Source of the DNA: Pyropia yezoensis
Taxonomy: Eukaryota; Rhodophyta; Bangiophyceae; Bangiales; Bangiaceae
DNA length: 64,000 nt
Assembly (NCBI GenBank): GCA_009829735.1
Contig: CM020618.1
Coordinates: 20,445,346-20,509,345 of the forward strand
Reading direction: 5' to 3'
This document shows, piece after piece, positions 31,104 through 41,207 of this stretch. A model generated the notes under the pieces. It saw nothing but the letters and a program-made list of their open reading frames with translations, was not told where the DNA came from and searched no databases. Made by a program: the position numbers and the translations under genes. Positions within the stretch are counted from its first letter, which is position 1, and every line of letters starts with the position of its first letter.

Positions 31104-33200
31104 ATGACCACTGAATTCGCGGATGCCCAATCTCATCGCCGCGGTCACACCTCGCCGCCCCTGTCACCCCGTAGCCCGCCCATCCCATCCGTCGGCCGCG
31201 GGCGGGACGAGGCCGTTGAGACACCCCTTCCACCACTGCATCCCAAACCGCCGCCGCCGCGCTTTCCAGCCCGAGCCTCCACCCCCCACTCCTCACCACA
31301 GGTGGCACCAGCCCGACACCCCCCCCCCCCCCCCCCCCCCCCCCGTCCGTCTCGCCAGAGGCAGTGGTCTCTCACCCACCATGCACCCCGCGGTGGGGGC
31401 CCCCGCCGGCGCTCCCCCCCCCCCCCCGGCCCTGCCGCCGCTGCCGCCGTCCCTTCCGAGGAGAATGATGCCGCGGCGGAGCTGGCCACCCTCTCCCGCG
31501 TCATGCGGCTGCCCTTTGGCGACCGCGCCTTTGCCGCCCGCCTCGACGACGCGGACACGCTGGCGCCCTTCCGGTCGCGCTTTCACATCCCCACCCACAG
31601 GCCGCCGACGGCAGCGTCGCTTCCTCGTGTCAGCGGCAGTGGTAGTGGCGACGGCAGCAGCGGCGGCGGCGGCGAAGACGTCGACGGAGGCGCCCCGTGG
31701 GGCGAGCACGGCGGCGGGGATGCAAATGGCAGCGACGGGACGGCGGCGCACCCGCCCCTCCCCCCTTCCCCGCCTGCTGGCGAGGCGGAGCAGCCCGACG
31801 GGCTGGCTAGGGTGCCCCCCCCCACCCCCACCCACCAAGACCCCCCCGCCCCCCGTCCCGTCGTCTACTTGTGCGGCAACTCCCTTGGCCTGATGCCCGT
31901 GGCGGCGGGCGACGCGGTGCGCTCGCACCTGTCTGCGTGGGCCGCCCGCGGCGTCGACGGCCACTTTTGTGGCCCCGAGCCGTGGGCGACCATTGAAGAC
32001 ACGGTCGCGACCGCCGACGCGCGGGCGCTAGTCGGCGCCGCCAAGCCCCACGAGATTGTCTACATGAACTCCCTCACCGTCAACCTTCACCTGATGATGA
32101 CCGCCTTTTACCGCCCGACGCCCCAGCGGCACGCCATCCTCATTGAGGACCACGCCTTTCCGTCCGACATCTACGCCGTCGCGTCGCAGGTGTCGCTGGC
32201 GGGGTTCGACCCCGCCACCGCCATCCTCCGCCTGCGGCCGAGACCAGGCGAGGCGGCGCTGCGGGATGAGGACATTGTGGCAACGATTGCAGAGCGGGGT
32301 CCGGAGCTCGCCCTCATCCTCCTCCCTGGCGTACAGTACTATACGGGGCAGGTGCTGCCAATGGCGGCGGCCGCCGCCGCGGCGCGAGCGGCGGGCGTAC
32401 CCCTCGGGCTGGACCTGGCACACGCGGTGGGCAACGTGCCGCTGGCGCTCCATGCGTGGGGAGTGGACTGGGCGGTGTGGTGCACGTACAAGTACCTCAA
32501 TGGGGGGCCGGGCGCTGTCGGGGGACTATTTCTCCACGACCGCCACGCGGGGGTGGCTGGCTCGGAGCTGCCGTCTGGACAGCGAGAAGAGGGGGACGAC
32601 AACGGCGGTGGCGGCGACGGTGGTGGCGGCAACGGCGGCGGCGGCGGCGATGACGACGAGAGCGACGACGGCCGCCCCGGCCGGCCCGCCCTCCCCCGCC
32701 TGGCCGGCTGGTGGGGCCACGAGCGGGCCAGCCGCTTCACGATGGGCCCGACCTTTCGCCCCCAGCGGGGCGCCCCGGGCTTCCAACTGTCCAACCCGCC
32801 AGTGCTGGCGCTGGCGCCCGTGGCGGCGTCCCTCCGCCTCTTTGCCGAAGCGGGCGGCATGCCCGCCCTCACCTACAAGGCCGCCCGCCTCACCGCCTAC
32901 CTCGAGGCGCTGCTCGTCAGCCCCGCCGGCCGCCTCGCCCGTCGCGTGACGGTCATCACGCCGTCGGGCGCGGGGCGCCGCGGCTGCCAGCTGAGCGTCC
33001 GCCTCGCGGGGGGGCGCGTCGGGGAGGTCCGGCGGCGGCTCGGCCGGGCGGGGGTGGTGGTCGACACCCGGGAGCCGGACGTAATGCGCGTCGCGCCCGT
33101 GCCCCTGTACAATTCGTTTGGGGACGTGTGGCGCTTTGCCGAGGCGCTCGCCGATGTCGTGCACGCAATGGACACGGAGGTTAGAGGGCGGGGCGAGTGA
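31104..33200 (+). CDS. KYNU: Kynureninase (PLP-dependent)
   Basis: It cleaves kynurenine or 3-hydroxykynurenine to anthranilate or 3-hydroxyanthranilate plus alanine (EC 3.7.1.3), on the tryptophan-to-NAD route. Fold-type I aminotransferase motifs run in order: VYLCGNSLGLMP, HFCGPEPWATIED, VYMNSLTVNLHLMM, GVQYYTGQVLP, LDLAHAVGNVPLALH, then the PLP lysine in CTYKYLNGGPGAVGG, then GWWGHERASRFTM and GAPGFQLSNPP. DTREPDVMRVAPVPLYNSF closes it. Between GLFLHDRHAGV and the GWWGHE segment is a roughly 40-residue Gly/Asp-rich insert. The frame starts at 31104, but its first about 100 codons are low complexity. ATG 31381 in an ACCATGC context, in the next frame, would join through the C run at about 31416-31428 and may be the true start if that run is miscounted. 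Confidence 0.9.
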   Translation: MTTEFADAQSHRRGHTSPPLSPRSPPIPSVGRGRDEAVETPLPPLHPKPPPPRFPARASTPHSSPQVAPARHPPPPPPPPRPSRQRQWSLTHHAPRGGGPRRRSPPPPGPAAAAAVPSEENDAAAELATLSRVMRLPFGDRAFAARLDDADTLAPFRSRFHIPTHRPPTAASLPRVSGSGSGDGSSGGGGEDVDGGAPWGEHGGGDANGSDGTAAHPPLPPSPPAGEAEQPDGLARVPPPTPTHQDPPAPRPVVYLCGNSLGLMPVAAGDAVRSHLSAWAARGVDGHFCGPEPWATIEDTVATADARALVGAAKPHEIVYMNSLTVNLHLMMTAFYRPTPQRHAILIEDHAFPSDIYAVASQVSLAGFDPATAILRLRPRPGEAALRDEDIVATIAERGPELALILLPGVQYYTGQVLPMAAAAAAARAAGVPLGLDLAHAVGNVPLALHAWGVDWAVWCTYKYLNGGPGAVGGLFLHDRHAGVAGSELPSGQREEGDDNGGGGDGGGGNGGGGGDDDESDDGRPGRPALPRLAGWWGHERASRFTMGPTFRPQRGAPGFQLSNPPVLALAPVAASLRLFAEAGGMPALTYKAARLTAYLEALLVSPAGRLARRVTVITPSGAGRRGCQLSVRLAGGRVGEVRRRLGRAGVVVDTREPDVMRVAPVPLYNSFGDVWRFAEALADVVHAMDTEVRGRGE

Positions 33201-33439
33201 CTGGCCGCGGCGGCCAAGGAGGCTGCGTCGGGGGGCTTCGTTCGCCACCGTGTCGCTGTGTGCGTGCCGCGGCCCGCGGCCCGCAGGGTCCCCATTTCAC
33301 TAATATCTACAGCTTCGCCCCTTGCCATCCGCTGGAAGATGGCGGACCGTGCCTGCGTCTGCGCCTCCCCTTGCCTCCTCGCGCATGTTTCCTCGCCTGT
33401 CGCCCCCCCCATCCCCATCAGTGCCCCCTCATGGCTCTG
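33201..33439. other. Convergent intergenic, kynureninase and SBBP protein 1
   Basis: A 239-bp spacer between two stop codons on opposite strands; no motif recognised. Confidence 0.5.
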
Positions 33440-35758
33440 TCACACGGGAACAGCCGAGCCGCCCGCAGACGCTGCTCCTGGGTAGGGCAGCACCGCCTCC
33501 ATGGCTGCCAGGGCGTGCGCGCGAGCGGCCTCCCCCCCCCCGACCTCCCCCCCCGCCGTCCGCTCGGCGCCCTCTGCCGCCGCCGTCTCCGCTTTACCCG
33601 CCCACACCTGCCGTCGCTTGACGCCCATAACCATGGCGCCAACAAGGACGACGGCCCCCCCCATGACACCCGCCACCATCCCCACCACCGCGGTCAGCGG
33701 CATAGTGTCGGGGGGCTTGTCGGCGGCGCCCGTGGAAGAATCCACGTGCACCGCCTGGCCGCCATCCCCCCCGGCTGCGTCCGATCCCCCTGCCAGCCGC
33801 GTGGCAAATGTTGCCGAGCCAACAGCGCCCAGCAGGGCCTTGCGCATGCCCGCCATGCTGCCACTGGCCAGGCGGGAGCCCGCATAGACCACCGCCCCAT
33901 CGCCGTCGACGGCGACGGCGGTGGTGCGCTCGGCGTCGCCTGGGATGGCCGTGGTCTTTTGCCACCGCCGCAACGGCACGCCGGTGCTAGCGTTGAGCTC
34001 TACCAGCGGCGCCACGACGCGGCCACGGGTCGAGCCACCGCGGCCGCTAGCCACGTCGGCGTAAAAGCCATCGGCAAGGCCGCCTACGTACACCACCGTA
34101 CCCGAGGGGTCCACCGCCAGGGCCACAACCGGCTTTACACGTGAGTAGCGGCCGTGCGGACGGGCCCACGCCCACCCTCCACCGGCGTCGTACTTGGCCA
34201 CCGCGTAGCTGCCGCGCCCCGAGGACGCGTCGCCAACAAAGCCTCCCACGTAGGCTGCGTGTGAATGATCCACCGCGAGGGCGGTCAGGTAGAGGCCCCG
34301 AAGGTCGCTGGCAGGTGCGCCAGCCGCCACTCCACCGTCACCGCCAGGAGCTGGCGCGGCGGTCGAGGAGAGGAATTCCAGGGTAGCGGCGGCATAGATG
34401 TGGAGCATGGCCACCCCCCCCCTCCCCTCCCCAAACACGTCATTGTAGGTATTGGCCAACACGTACAAGCGGTCTCCTGACAGCGCAATCGCGTCGGCGC
34501 TGTTGGCACGCTCCGCCCCCCGCTGGACGCCCGCCACCAGCTCGGGCAACAGCCCCGACGAGGCCGCCTTGGCCACCCAATAGTTGGACCGACCCGCCGG
34601 TGGCGGCGCGTCGCCCAACGCGGAGGCCCCAGAGGTGCGACTAAAGAGCATCGACGCGGTAGAGCCTGCCGCCCACACCCACCCCGCGTCCGCGTCCATG
34701 GCGAGAGCGCGGCAGTCGTCGGCGCCGGCACCCCCAATCTGCAGCGCCGACGCCCACGCCTCCGTGCCGTCGGGCGCGAGCTTCACCAACACCGCGTCGG
34801 GGGCGGCGGGGGTGGCACTTCCGCCCCCTGTGGCGGTGACCAGCAGCTCAGGTAGGGTCGGCAGCGACCCGCCGCCACCACTGTCAACGGCGCCTTCTGT
34901 GGGTGTGGCGCGGCCGACAAAGGCGCCGGCCTTGGCACCATTCTCAAAAGCGCCCGTGCGGCCGCTGCCACCGTCGGCACCCGTGATGCGGCCGCCGCTG
35001 CCTTCGGCGCCCGTGACAAGGCCGCCGCCACCATCAGCGCCCGCAGTGCGGCCGTCGCCGTCGTCAGCGCCCGTGATGCGCCCCCCAGCACCCCCCTGAG
35101 CGTCTTCAAACACCCCCCCGCCAGCTGCACCCACCACACGACCCCCGCTTGCGCGCATGCCCCCCCCCGTCGACCCACACACCACCACCCCCGTGCGGCC
35201 AACGGCCATGGCTGCCGCCGTCTCGCCGGCAGCCGACCCAGCGCGCCGCACCCACATCAGCGCTGTCGCGGGGGAGAGCTTGGCCACCCAAAAGTCCGCC
35301 CCGCCGCCCGTGTAGCCTGGGAGGAGGGTGCCCCAGGGGGTGCCCCCGCCCCCGTGCGGCGTCGTCGTGCCCGCCAAGTAGAGGTTGCCCGAGGGGTCCA
35401 GGCCCATCGCCACGGCCTCGTCGTGGGCAGAGGGAGAACCGAATAGGTGGCCCCTAAAGGCGGCGGTGATGGGGGGGAGGTCCACATCGTCAATGACCGT
35501 GTCTGCTCCGCCAGAGTCCACGGCCGCGGTCACCAGCGAGGGCATCGACGGTGCAGTGGTGGCGGCCGTAGGTGCCGCCACGGCCGTGCACGCAGTAACA
35601 GTGACCACAAAAGCCACCGCCGCCAGAAACAACGCCACGCCGCCTTCCCTGCCACTCCGCCGCCTCAGCCGACAGGCCGGACGAAACCGACACGGTGGCA
35701 GATGGAAAAAGCCGCATCGGCAGGGGAGGGTGACGTCGCCGCGTCTAGTCGCTGCCAT
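33440..35758 (-). CDS. SBBP-type beta-propeller membrane protein 1
   Basis: The 772-aa product starts at ATG 35758 (upstream frame open to 35947). Residues about 39-62 (VALFLAAVAFVVTVTACTAV) are a signal anchor or signal peptide. The body has SBBP-like repeats: HDEAVAMGLDPSGNLYLAGT ... DFWVAKLSP ... GETAAAMAVGRTGVVVCGST, then DDCRALAMDADAGWVWAAGS, SHAAYVGGFVGD and VALAVDPSGTVVYVGGLADG. A Gly-rich insert of GADGGxGRITGA-type units lies in the middle. A C-terminal membrane helix (TAVVGMVAGVMGGAVVLVGA) is followed by KRR and about 55 cytoplasmic residues. A secreted or cell-surface propeller with a single anchor is inferred. The ligand is unknown. A relative lies at 41208-44009. Confidence 0.75.
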   Translation of the reverse strand: MAATRRGDVTLPCRCGFFHLPPCRFRPACRLRRRSGREGGVALFLAAVAFVVTVTACTAVAAPTAATTAPSMPSLVTAAVDSGGADTVIDDVDLPPITAAFRGHLFGSPSAHDEAVAMGLDPSGNLYLAGTTTPHGGGGTPWGTLLPGYTGGGADFWVAKLSPATALMWVRRAGSAAGETAAAMAVGRTGVVVCGSTGGGMRASGGRVVGAAGGGVFEDAQGGAGGRITGADDGDGRTAGADGGGGLVTGAEGSGGRITGADGGSGRTGAFENGAKAGAFVGRATPTEGAVDSGGGGSLPTLPELLVTATGGGSATPAAPDAVLVKLAPDGTEAWASALQIGGAGADDCRALAMDADAGWVWAAGSTASMLFSRTSGASALGDAPPPAGRSNYWVAKAASSGLLPELVAGVQRGAERANSADAIALSGDRLYVLANTYNDVFGEGRGGVAMLHIYAAATLEFLSSTAAPAPGGDGGVAAGAPASDLRGLYLTALAVDHSHAAYVGGFVGDASSGRGSYAVAKYDAGGGWAWARPHGRYSRVKPVVALAVDPSGTVVYVGGLADGFYADVASGRGGSTRGRVVAPLVELNASTGVPLRRWQKTTAIPGDAERTTAVAVDGDGAVVYAGSRLASGSMAGMRKALLGAVGSATFATRLAGGSDAAGGDGGQAVHVDSSTGAADKPPDTMPLTAVVGMVAGVMGGAVVLVGAMVMGVKRRQVWAGKAETAAAEGAERTAGGEVGGGEAARAHALAAMEAVLPYPGAASAGGSAVPV

Positions 35759-37062
35759 CCTGAAAAATCGATGGAGGGTGATGCAACGTGGTGCAGGTGG
35801 TGAAAGGCTGTGGGGAGCACACAGGGGGAGAGTCAAGATCGGTGAGCAGAGTGGTGCGCGGAAAGGGAGCTGAGTCGCCCGCGGTGTGGAGCGGCGTCCC
35901 AAACGCGAGCAAGGACAGTTGATGATCTCTCTTATCACCACCAGCACAAGAACCTGCTACATTGATGGATAACCACAAGAATGCCGCCCAATCCCTGGGA
36001 CGCCGCTACGCGTAGAGTCCCCCAAGAGGTCCCATACACCCCCCGCCCGTTCCCTGCAGAAACAGCCACCACCACCGAGAAACAGTGATTCAATCAGTTG
36101 CGCGAAGATGCCACTGGCAGCGTAACGGGCGTGACGCGGCTCCCTTTGCGCCTCCCCCCTGCTCCCTCCCCCCCTCCTCGCGGCGGCGGGGCAGCGCCGC
36201 ACTGCTGCTGTAAAGAGACATCGTCGCAGTAGCGGTGGAAGTGCTCGGCCGGCCGCCGCTGGATTCGACGACCACGAAGCAGCAGCGCCACGCAATGAAG
36301 CGGCAGTGTGAAGGGATGGTAGTAGCTATACGGTCTCCTGGGCCGTGGCGAGGGTGACGTAGCCAAGGGATACGATGGTGCGACGTAGAACGGGCGGCGC
36401 TTGCCGGTACAGTACGCGTCGTGAAGGCCGAATTCTTCACCAATATCAAAATTCACCCAATCTCTAATTAGACTGTGCAAGACTGATAATTAATTATTTT
36501 GAACGGTCGAGTGGACTTGTATAATTCCCTCGCTGTCGTCACGGCGGCTCTGCGGTAGGTTCGCGTAGTGGGCGGGCACCGGTGGGGCATGAAAGCGCGA
36601 AGCGCGCCCGTCTTTCAACCCTTTGTGTCGAGTGTTCGCCGCGCGCGCGTCTCCCCGCCTCGGCCGCGGCACCGCCGCACGCCACCGAAAGACTACCTCG
36701 GCCGGGTGGGGCACGCCGCGCCCCTTTGGCTGCCCTTGTTAGTCACCGTCTGCTGCGGCGGGAAGGCTCAGGGGATTGACGGTTCGGGGCTGTCTCGCTG
36801 CAGTTTGACGACCGCCTCAAGCTGCCGCGGCCGGGACACGCGTGAATTTCTCGTTGCGACGGTTGCTTGGCGGTGGTTGACGTGCATTGTATCCCCTGTG
36901 CCTCACCCTTCTCCCAATTTCCTGTCTCTCTGCCGCCCTTGTGTTCTCTTCTTGCGCTGTGCTGCTCCGGCCCCGCCCATCCGATCTTTGTGGCCGCCGC
37001 TGCGGCTGGACCGTGCCGCCGCGGCGCCGGGGGCGCCCCCCCGGCCGGGACGGGGCCCTGTA
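35759..37062. other. Divergent intergenic, SBBP protein 1 and BRE1
   Basis: 1.3 kb holding the promoters of both genes. About 36430-36530 is notably AT-rich (AATTCACCCAATCTCTAATTAG). A plus-strand frame is open from 36568 into the BRE1 exon, but its sequence has no BRE1 features before 37063. Confidence 0.4.
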
Positions 37063-40000
37063 ATGGGCGATCGGAAGCGAGCGGCGGGGGTGTCGTCGTC
37101 GACATTGCCTCCGTCCAAGCAATTTCGGACGAGCGCCGCCGCTGCTGCTGCCGCCACGGCCGCTGCCGTTGTGGCCGCCCATCCGCCATCCGATGAACGG
37201 GATGGCCCGTCCTTGTTGCCGCCGGCGGCTGCTGCACCGTCGACGCCGGCTGTATCGGCAGCAGCCGGCGGCGAGGCGGTGGGGAATTCGCCCGGCGCAG
37301 CCGGCAGCAGCCGACTGTCACGGCCTCAGCCAGCGTCGCCTGCGTCCCGGATGCCATCCGTGCCGTCAGGTGGGCGTGGGCGGCGAGGCAGCGGTCATGG
37401 TCAGGCCATGGCGGTGGACCCACCGCCACGGTCGCCTGATGGCGAACCCGATGAGTTTGACCTGCTGGACAATGGGTACGCTTAGGTGCTTTTCTTTCTT
37501 GGCCTGTCTCTCGCACCTGACGCTTTTGTGTGGGTGGCGTTTGGATGAGGCGATACCGGGTTTCGACTGCGGACGGCGGAGGTGCCACGGGCACGTCCGC
37601 TTTCTGCATTTGGCATGATCATGCAACTGGTAGCTCTGGCACTTGCTCGGCGAAGCTGACTCTTCCCCAGCTGCTCTGCACCATTTCGGCCCATTGCTTT
37701 CTCCCTTGTTTTGCGGCTGTGGCGTTTCATTTCTCGTTGTCTTTCTCTATGGGTTACCTGATGCGGCAGACGGATGCTTTTGTTTCAGCGGTCACAACTG
37801 GCTGCTAAAGTTGCCGACCAGTCCCAGGCCATTGCGCGGCTAGAGGCACGCGCAGCAGCTCTTTCTGCGGAGCTCCCCGGCCTGGATGCCGAGTCGTCCA
37901 TGTGCCTCAGACACCTAGCTGCTGTACAGCAGGACATGACATTATCGTTGGCCCAAATTGACGCTGGTGGGGATGAAGTAGACCCTGCGACGACACCATC
38001 GTTGCTGGCCGCCGCCATCCTTCAGGAGGATACCTCCTTTGCCGGCGACGCTGCCGCCGCCGCTGACGCAGTGCGGCGGTTACTCGCGCAGCTTGTGGTA
38101 TCATTGGAGGATGCGTGTCTTCGTCACCGTTCTTCACGCTCAGATAGCGCCGAGGCTCTGCACGCGCGTTTGCGAGCTGCCGAGGACCTAGGAAACCTGC
38201 TGCGGCAGAGCGACACGGTGCTGCGTGCGGACCTTGCGACGATGTCTGAAGACCTGGATGTGGCGGTGAGCGAGCTGGGTCTGCGGAGGAATCAGGTCGT
38301 GGCTCTCACTCTTCGACTGTCCTCGGTGTCCTCTCCTTGGGAAGCGTCTCGCATAGGTGACGTCGCCCCCGCATCGACGGCTGCGGGGGCGGGCGCTGCC
38401 GCGAGCGCGAATCCGGGCGTAGGCCCGTCGTCCTGCGCAGCAGTGATGGGCAGGCGGTCGAATGAGCCTAGTGGCGGTGCGACTGCAGGTACAGATGTGG
38501 CTGCTGGCGGTGAGTCGGCGGGTATGGCCAACGGTTTGGTTCCATCGGTAGCACTGGTGACACGGTTGGCGGCAGCGGAAGCAGAGAATCGAGAGTTGCG
38601 CCAAGTTACTGAAGGTCGCGCAGCTGAGCTCAGGCAGGCCCTGGAAGATCGGCAGAAAATTGAGGCCGACGTCATCGCCGCCGCAGCCACGTCACGCGGC
38701 CCACCATCCACGTCGCTAGTGCTAGGCAGCGCGCTGTACCAGACCATGGAGGCCACTCTCCAGCAGCTGGCCGTCTCGCAGCGCAGCTGGAACCGCGAGC
38801 GTGCGGCGATTGTGGAGGATACGGCGTCCGAGGCTGCGGCGACCAGTCGGGAGCTCACCCGCGTTCGCGAGTGGTCCTCTTCTCTGTTGGACGACCTGTC
38901 GCGTCAGCTGGCCGAGGCGCTGAAAACTGCAGAGGCAGCCGCGCTGGCACGTGACCGGTTGCACATCACGTACGAAGCAAAGAAGCTTGACGTTGCTGCT
39001 GGGAAACCTGCTCCTGACGCTGAAGCGGTTCTTCGGCAGACCTTGGAACGACACGTAAGTGGGATGCTCCTGTTTATTCTATGTGGACCCGGACGCTCTG
39101 TGGTGTGCTCGTTGACATGTAGTCACGTCATTCTTGGCTGTTTTCGTCAATACTAGCCGTTCAACACGTGCTGACCCTCTTGCTCTATGGGCTTTGTTGA
39201 CGCGTTTTTTCTTTGACACTGGCCTGTGCGTTGTCGTTGGTGTGTGCGCTTTCGGTGACGCAGAAGACTCTGGAAACTGAAGTCGCTCTGCTTAAGACCA
39301 AGCTGGAGGATTGTCGGAAGCGGTGTCAAGCGGCAGAAGACAGTCTTGCTGCCAACGTGTTGGTATGGTGACCCCACTCTCTATCTTTTATTATGGCAGC
39401 TCGCGACTTTTTGAACGCTGCAGCTCGCATCTCGGTGTCGGTCGGAGGTCAACTGCGCTTTCGTTTGCAGCGGCGTATTGACATGTTTCCGTGCATTGCC
39501 CTGTGTGACTGGCCGTTTATCTCTTTTCTGCTCATTCTGTTGTAGGTTGCCAACGATGAAGCTGTCACGAAGCTCCAACAGGAACTCGTTGAGGAGAGAG
39601 CGAACTCCGATGGCCTCATTGGTGAAGTTGAGTCCCTCTCTGAAGCTCTCTCCGAGGTCGAGGCGCAAAACTACCGCCTAAGCACCCAGCTGGTTGAGAA
39701 GGAGGCGACCCTATCCAAGGTCATGTCTGAGCGGCTCAAACAACGGCAGCAGGTCATATCTGTTAAGGAGGAGAACCGGACGCTGCAGCTGAAGCTCAAG
39801 GCTGACGAGGAGCGGCAACGGGCTCTGGCGGCGTGTCTAACTGCCTCTCGCAAGGCCGCGTCTGAGGCACGGGAGCTGGCCGCCCGGACCGCTGATGAAA
39901 CCAGGGCCATTACGAAGGAGACCGACATCCGAAAGCGCGCCGCAGCCACGGCCGCGGAGAAGGCTCGCGCCGCTGTCGCCGAGCGCGACGAGCTGCGGAG

Positions 40001-40466
40001 AACACGGGACGCGGCGGTGGCGCGCGCCGAGGCCGCTGCCTCGTCGGTGCACGCCGGGGCGTTCGCGCTGCGGCGGGCAGAGGAGGCATTGTCAGTGGCC
40101 CAGGCACGAGTTGCCTCCCTGGAGGCGGCCGCGCGGCAGCGCGAGCGGGAACGCGAGGCTCGGGAGCGGGAGAAGAAGGCCGACGAGGCCGCCGAGCGTT
40201 CTGCGGCGGCCGCTCGCACATCCGGCGCCGATGTTGACGGCGACGCGGCAGAGGCGGACAGCTGGCGGGATGAGCTGCTGTCCGAGCTCCGCGCTCGTCT
40301 CAACTGCCCTGTGGTGCCGGCCAAGCCCAAGGAGGTGGTCCTGCTGCGCTGTGGCCACCTGTTCAGTCACGAGTGCGTGGACGAGCTCATTGCAAGCCGC
40401 AGCCGAAAGTGCCCCACCTGCAGGATGTCCTTCACTCCGGACGACACCTTGAATGTCTATTTTTAA
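37063..40466 (+). CDS. BRE1: BRE1/HUB-type E3 ligase for histone H2B, with degenerate RING
   Basis: Four exons: 37063-37475, 37770-39054, 39264-39362 and 39546-40466, giving 905 aa in frame. Exon 1 is a low-complexity basic/acidic leader (MGDRKRAAGV ... EFDLLDNG). Exon 2 begins with the conserved coiled-coil opening (LLFQRSQLAAKVADQSQAIA), and long coiled coils run to about residue 840. The C-terminus ends like BRE1/RNF20/HUB1: LNCPVVPAKPKEVVLLRCGH, LFSHECVDELIASRSRKCPT, CRMSFTPDDTLNVYF. BRE1 with the E2 RAD6 monoubiquitinates H2B, promoting H3K4 methylation and transcription elongation. Here the RING lacks its second zinc ligand (Val856, usually Cys) and its fifth (Ser873, usually Cys); Cys853, Cys868, His870, Cys876, Cys888 and Cys891 remain. 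Zinc site 1 is thus incomplete, site 2 intact. Family assignment rests on the coiled coil plus C-terminal RING and ending. Confidence 0.83.
37476..37769 (+). other. BRE1 intron 1
   Basis: Donor GTACGC after GACAATGG; acceptor GCGGCAG at 37769. The next AG (37788) would leave the wrong phase, so 37769 is chosen. Confidence 0.6.
39055..39263 (+). other. BRE1 intron 2
   Basis: Donor GTAAGT, acceptor GACGCAG, phase 0. Without splicing the frame stops at 39154. Confidence 0.8.
39363..39545 (+). other. BRE1 intron 3
   Basis: Donor GTATGG, acceptor TTGTAG after a T/C-rich stretch, phase 0. Splicing restores an uninterrupted coiled coil. Confidence 0.75.
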
Positions 40467-41207
40467 AGTGGGCCGCACCGGGGTGATCACCCGCCGCAAC
40501 GTGGGGGAGCGTCTGCTGTGGCCGCTCGCAGTTGAGGCCATTTACTGACCTCCGCCTTCCCTGCCCGTCGTTGGGCTGTCCCGGTCTGGCGTCCCCTGTC
40601 CCCCCCTCCAGAAGGGGCATGCCAGGCTGTCCCTGGTGCTCTGCCGGAGGCCTTAGGTCGGCGTGCTCGCGTCGTTGGTCTTACGCGAGCCACGACTGCG
40701 GCAAACGGCGGCGGCGGCCCCTCTGGACTGGTCGCGCCTTCTCCTGCACTCGGCTAGGGGCGTGCCGGCGGATGTCCACTTGGTTGACGCCCCCCACTGC
40801 TCCGCACGCTGTGATTGGTGACGGTCTGCGGAGCGGACGCGATTGTTCAGTTCAAGTGGTTACATACCACAAACAGCGACCGCATCCGCCTGCAGCCATC
40901 AGAGTAGGTGGTCGCTGCCCGCGGGCAGCCGCCGCATGGCGTTGTTCTGCAGCTGCGGCGCGCGGTCCTCCCTCCTCCCCCCGCTGCGCAGTCCCCTTCC
41001 CACACGCTTTTGCGGGCGCTTGGCCGCGCTGCTGAGAGCTGAATGGCCGGCTGCTCGTGCCGCACACCCGCCGAGAAAGCGAACAAAATCAACCCGGCCG
41101 GGGGAGTTAGCCTCGCACCCTCTGTCCCCGGAGTCCTCCCTAGGCAGCCTCCCCCTCTCTGCCCCACACCACACACGAGAGCGCCGGCGAGCACATTCGT
41201 GCACGGG
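40467..41207. other. Convergent intergenic, BRE1 and SBBP protein 2
   Basis: About 0.74 kb between opposing stops. No gene, repeat or RNA was recognised. Confidence 0.45.
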
